DNA of 64,000 bases, taken from Perilla frutescens (taxonomy: Eukaryota; Streptophyta; Magnoliopsida; Lamiales; Lamiaceae). The DNA lies in the NCBI GenBank assembly GCA_026008535.1, contig BRKX01000006.1, forward strand, positions 49,402,664 to 49,466,663, given 5' to 3'. The notes below the pieces were generated by a model that was not told the DNA's origin, did not search any database, and worked only from the letters and a program-made list of their open reading frames with translations. Shown in pieces: positions 60,063 to 64,000 of this stretch. How positions within the stretch are numbered: the first letter of the stretch is position 1; each line of letters starts with the position of its first letter. The translations under genes were made by a program, and so were the position numbers.

Positions 60063-61514
60063 ATGTCCAACAAAAGTGCAGGTACTAAAGACAAAGCCAC
60101 AGGATCGGGTGATGAGGCGGTCAATACATTTGATCCCAAATTCACAATGGAGGCCATTCAACAACATCTATCAAAGAAGTTCAAAACAAAGATGGCGACT
60201 TTGAATGAGAGGCTCGACCAGATGGAGAACTCAATACAGGAGCAATCCCAACAAGTTTCTCGAGTGAACCATAGTCGTAGAGGTGTAAGAGGCGGACGAG
60301 GAGGTCGAATAGAGGCTCGACGTTATCCACACATGGAAAGACAGAGAGCAGAGTACTACGACACTGGGGTTCAAGAATCAGAGGAAGAAGACAGATACTC
60401 AGCTGCTGGAAGTAGAAGACACGGGAGAGCAAGGAACCGGGAAGATGACGATCTTGGCAACATCAAGATGAATGTGCCCTCTTTTCAAGGTAAAAATGAC
60501 CCAACTTTGTATCTTGAATGGAAGTGCAAGATTGAGATGATGTTCGACTATCACAACTACTCCGAACTAAAGAAGGTGAAGTTGGCAGCAGTGGATTTTT
60601 CAGACTATGCCATCGTGTGGTAGGATCAATTAATATCCAACAGACGGTGTAACCGGGAACAACTAGTAGAGACTTAGGGTGAGATGAAAGCGGTGATGAG
60701 GAAGCGATTCATACAAGCTTATTATTACCAGGAGCTATACAACAAGTTACAAACTTTGAAACAAGGTACGAATAGTGTGGATGAATACTTCAAGGAGATG
60801 GAGGTGTCAATGATCCGAGCAAATGTGGAGGAATATAGGGAGGCCACAATGTCTTGATTTCTAGCCGGTCTATATCGAGAGATTCGAGAAGTAGTGGAGT
60901 TGCAGTACTATATAGAGATGGAAGACATGGTGCAAATGGCGATCAAGATAGAGAACCAGCTCAAGAGGAGGGGTAATAACAATTGAGCGAGTTCTTCTAC
61001 ATGGAAGTCGAATTCAAATTCCAATGCAGTTCCATGGAAGGCTTCGAATCAAGGAAAGAAAGATGAGAAGCAACCGTTCACTAAACTAAAGACCGAGGCA
61101 CCACCCATGATAGGACCGAGCAACTAGGACTCATTAGGAAGCCGAACCTGAGATATTAAGTGTTTTAAATGTCAAGGTCGAGTCCACATAGCAAGCCAAT
61201 GTCCGAATAAGCGTGTGATGATTTTGAAGGACAACGACAAGATTGTGACGGATGAAGAAGAGATTGATCCAGAGATGTCGGGATTATCTGAGTCGAGTGA
61301 GGAGGAGGAAGAGTATGTAGCACCCAACACTCTTATTTTGGTTGCACACAAATCTCTAAGTTGGCATACCAAGAGCGTCAACGAGGAGCAAAGGGAGAAC
61401 ATATTCCATACCCGATACCACATCAAGGATAAGGTATGTAGTATGATCATTGATGGAGATAGTTGTACTAATGTTGCAAGTGTTGTGATGGTGTGTAACA
61501 GTCCGGTCCCTTAG
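60063..61514 (+). pseudogene. gag-protease pseudogene of the gypsy element
   Basis: Starts MSNKSAGTKDKATGSGDEA. A coiled-coil region (MATLNERLDQMENSIQEQSQ), a basic Arg/Gly stretch and the Gag core follow, with VPSFQGKNDPTLYLEWKCKI, then after a TAG at 60621 YYYQELYNKLQTLKQG and SVDEYFKEMEV. More stops occur near 60856 and 60985. A zinc knuckle CFKCQGRVHIASQCP lies at 61161-61204 and the protease start SMIIDGDSCTNVAS at about 61440-61485, where the usual DSG or DGGS motif is altered to DGDS. Reverse transcriptase and integrase are absent. Confidence 0.85.
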
Positions 61515-62887
61515 GTGGTCATTTTTGATGGGGACGAGGTGTTAGGCGTAAAAGTCGAAGAAAATAGATAGATTAATTGGAATCCAGGGGGGGTGTTTTT
61601 TAAAATTAAATTAAGTTAGCGCCTCAAGAACTTAGGCAACTTAACTTTATGACTTGGAAGAACTATCGTTTTCAACGGATCACTAAGGGTCAAAGGGTTC
61701 AATCGAGTCAAAGGGGTCAAAGGATTCAATCAAGTCAAAAGAATGCCAAAACATAGGCCAACCGAAATTTAAACAGAATCCAATGACAAACAGATAGGAA
61801 TTTGACTCTTTAAATAAACAAGACCTCATCATAGGTCACATCAACTAAGACCCATAAATAGATTGAAGTCAAATAAATCATATTGTCCCATTCATAGGAC
61901 GAAAGCAAGAAAAACAACTTAAGACTAACTAGAGATGATCAGAATCATGCTTGGAAAGAAAAGTCCCTTCATAGGCGAACAACAACAACAAGCATGCAAA
62001 ACTTATTCACAAGTCAACTGAAAAAGAACAGATATCAATATGTTCAACAGTAAGACTTTTCAAATATCTTGGAATCAATAAAGAAATACTGGTATGTCAA
62101 AAGAACATGCTTCAAAGACTTTAAGACTTTAAGACATGTCAAAAGGAATCATAGCATTTAAAACATGCTACTATCAAGAATCAAGTTACACATATCAAGA
62201 CTAAATACTAACATCAGAGCACTTAGTAGAAACATAGCGGAAGAAAATATGTAACCATATAGAACAACAAACTTGGAAATCTCAGACAACCCCACCAGCA
62301 GCATATCACCGGCCTCAGCATCTCAACCTGAAAACATTTGAAAAAGAGGGTGTGAGCACTAATGTACTCAGTGGGGTTTTATGAGAAAACTCTTGATAAA
62401 CTTTAGAAATATCCAATCATAAACTGACGGTATATGGAGAGCAAAACGAAAAAGCCCTCTCCATATCCGCAAAACCTTTTTCTTTCTTTTCCGGCGCCTT
62501 CCTTGGCTCAAACTTGTTGTTTACTGCACCCTTAGACCTGCTTTCAGATAGAAGAGGGGTTACCTCAAATATCCTCCCGAGTATGCGAGGAGATTTCCCA
62601 GCAGTGACTCCCATTAATCAAGATTCAACTTTAGTGACACAAAGGTCACATCATGATAATGCAAATAAACTGTTCTTTGAGCTCGATAACCTGCTTACAA
62701 CAGAACTATATCCTTCCTTAAATTCCTCCTTTCTTAACCTTAACCTTCTTACTTAACCTTAACCTTCCTTACTTACTTGACTTAGCTAGCAATACCAAGC
62801 CTAGAGCAATCATCTAAGGTTAATTCTTTATTTGAGCATGATCTCGGCCTATGAGGGATTTATAACTTATCCTAAAAGGCAATACTT
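61515..62887. other. Repeat-like non-coding DNA
   Basis: No gene. GTGTGAGCACTAATGTACTC then AGTGGGG near 62352 is a phrase common in plant LTR elements, so this may be LTR DNA of a further element that is cut by the window end. Confidence 0.35.
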
Positions 62888-63155
62888 AGCTAAATAAGCT
62901 TTAACAAAATCCAGCATTCCAATACGAGGAAATGAATGAGGATAAATATCGATTGCAATTAAAGCAATTCTAAACATCTCATGCTAGCACAAATTGTATA
63001 TAAACAATTCTAGCATATCCTTAGCTAATTAAGCTTAGCAAAACCCAATAACCATACTAGGAAATGAATGGGCATAAATATAGATTGCAACTAAAAGCAA
63101 TTCTAGATCTCATGCTAGCATCAATTTTTATATTTAAACAATTCTAGCATATCTA
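62888..63155. repeat. Tandem duplication of about 135 bp
   Basis: The unit starting AGCTAAATAAGCT at 62888 recurs as AGCTAATTAAGCT at 63023, with shared GGAAATGAATG, ATTGCAA, CTCATGCTAGCA and CAATTCTAGCATATC in order. The copies differ at roughly one base in eight. Confidence 0.7.
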
Positions 63156-64000
63156 AACATGCTTGAGAGCTTACTTAACTAATAATAACTTCATTTACTT
63201 TATCGAACTTAAATAACAATTTAACATAATCATGCATAAAACTTCCTTCCTTAATTTCTTTTCCTTGTACAAAGACTAAACAAGCAGAGCATAAAATACT
63301 TTTATTGGATATTTCACTTTTGCCCTATCATGCTTCTAGAGCTTACTAGCTCAAACCATATACTTGGTTTAGAATCACCTACCTCGATGACGAGCACCTC
63401 GACAACGAGCACGTAAATGAAGCAGCGAGTCGAAAATCCTTCCTCGGACCTCCTCGGGGTTTACCTCCTCTTTACGAAAGTCGATCAACGACTTAGCGGT
63501 CCTATTCGAAATCCTAACAAGAAATTGAAATGATATTTAAACCCTCGACCCTTAACTATAACTTAAAACACGAGAATTTAAATAATTCTAAACGCTCGAA
63601 ATTACCGAAAATGGGGACGTAATTTCTGACTCGAACGATCATGATTTCAGACAATTGGCCACTGCTACATCATAGATCTTCGACAGAGCTTCGATTTGAG
63701 TACTCATGGGCCTCGTGGTTCCAACCGAGTCGAAAGTTATGGCCTCCGGACGAAAACATGCCGGAGCTGCCGCACCTGCCATGCGCCGCCGCGGGGGGAT
63801 GCGCGCCGACGGCCCCCATGCGAACCGGTGGCACCCCTTGCGCGCCGGCGCACCCTCTTGGCCGAGGAGGCACCCTACACCGGTGGGGGCTTGCGCCGCC
63901 GCACACCTCCTTGGCCGAGAGGGCTCCTGCGCCGCCGCGCTCCCTGCTCCGCTCTCAACTGTGAGGTGCGCTCACGAAGAGCGCTCCTCAATCTCTCTCT
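63156..64000. other. Non-coding DNA with a GC-rich end
   Basis: 63740-63960 is strongly GC-rich, with repeated GCGCCGCCG-type words, and opens frames on both strands. None shows a domain. The window ends inside it. Confidence 0.4.

Larger units (their letters stand above)
58735..61514 (+). mobile_element. 5' part of a decayed Ty3/gypsy element
   Basis: From left to right: an LTR-like region, a Met-tRNA-type primer site at 59522, an A-rich leader, gag, a zinc knuckle and the start of protease, then loss of similarity near 61514. The LTR probably ends at 59519 (GCATCA); its start is uncertain. The left part encodes a phrase (VPEGPVTGSRAKKFKK) normally at the C-terminus of gypsy polyproteins, which suggests the LTR overlaps the end of pol. 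No 3' LTR is seen inside the window. Confidence 0.75.

Noticed and set aside
63641..63964. 107-residue Pro/Ala-rich ORF
   Set aside because: Low complexity in GC-rich DNA, mirrored by an ORF on the other strand.

Overview
This window is plant nuclear DNA, most likely from a eudicot. All the host genes belong to plant families: EARLY FLOWERING 4 (ELF4), a signal-anchored cyclophilin, and plant-type phosphoinositide phospholipase C (PLC) without a PH domain. Introns are AT-rich with GT/AG ends, and the intergenic DNA is full of nested plant transposons. The species cannot be fixed from the sequence.

Gene-bearing parts. An intronless ELF4-like gene lies at 2119-2544 (+), with a short overlapping upstream ORF. 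A seven-exon cyclophilin gene lies at 3511-7411 (-); its exons join in phase to 207 residues. Two PLC genes stand in tandem on the plus strand at 26014-31451 (573 residues) and 34723-39219 (593 residues). Each has nine exons, and six internal or terminal exons have identical lengths and phases in the two copies, so they are a local duplication. Both keep the catalytic His, Glu, Asp and C2 residues expected of active enzymes. No tRNA, rRNA or CRISPR was found.

Repeat-bearing parts. 8418-19323 is a decayed Ty3/gypsy element of probable Tat lineage, with two LTRs, broken gag, most of pol deleted, an antisense ORF and 3' tandem repeats. Its integrase is split by a nearly intact 3.8-kb hAT transposon (10734-14555) with an exact 8-bp target duplication. 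19857-20900 is an unusual array of AAGTATCATTA-type units. 23729-24717 is a probable DNA element with a second foldback element inside it. 40349-43349 holds a SINE, a gag fragment, and a dead DUF4371-type hAT gene split by a solo LTR with a perfect 5-bp duplication. 51680-52545 is a non-autonomous hAT-like element. 53993-57476 is a minus-strand LTR element reduced to LTRs and spacer. Two more SINEs follow, one with a 15-bp duplication, then a gypsy remnant (about 58.7-61.5 kb) that keeps a Met-tRNA-type primer site, gag and the start of protease.

The host genes have no obvious shared pathway: clock control (ELF4), secretory protein folding (cyclophilin) and lipid/calcium signalling (PLC). I saw no convincing new host system. 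The most interesting structures are the nested transposons, whose interrupted reading frames rejoin exactly when the insert is removed, the antisense ORF of the Tat-like element, and the AAGTATCATTA array.
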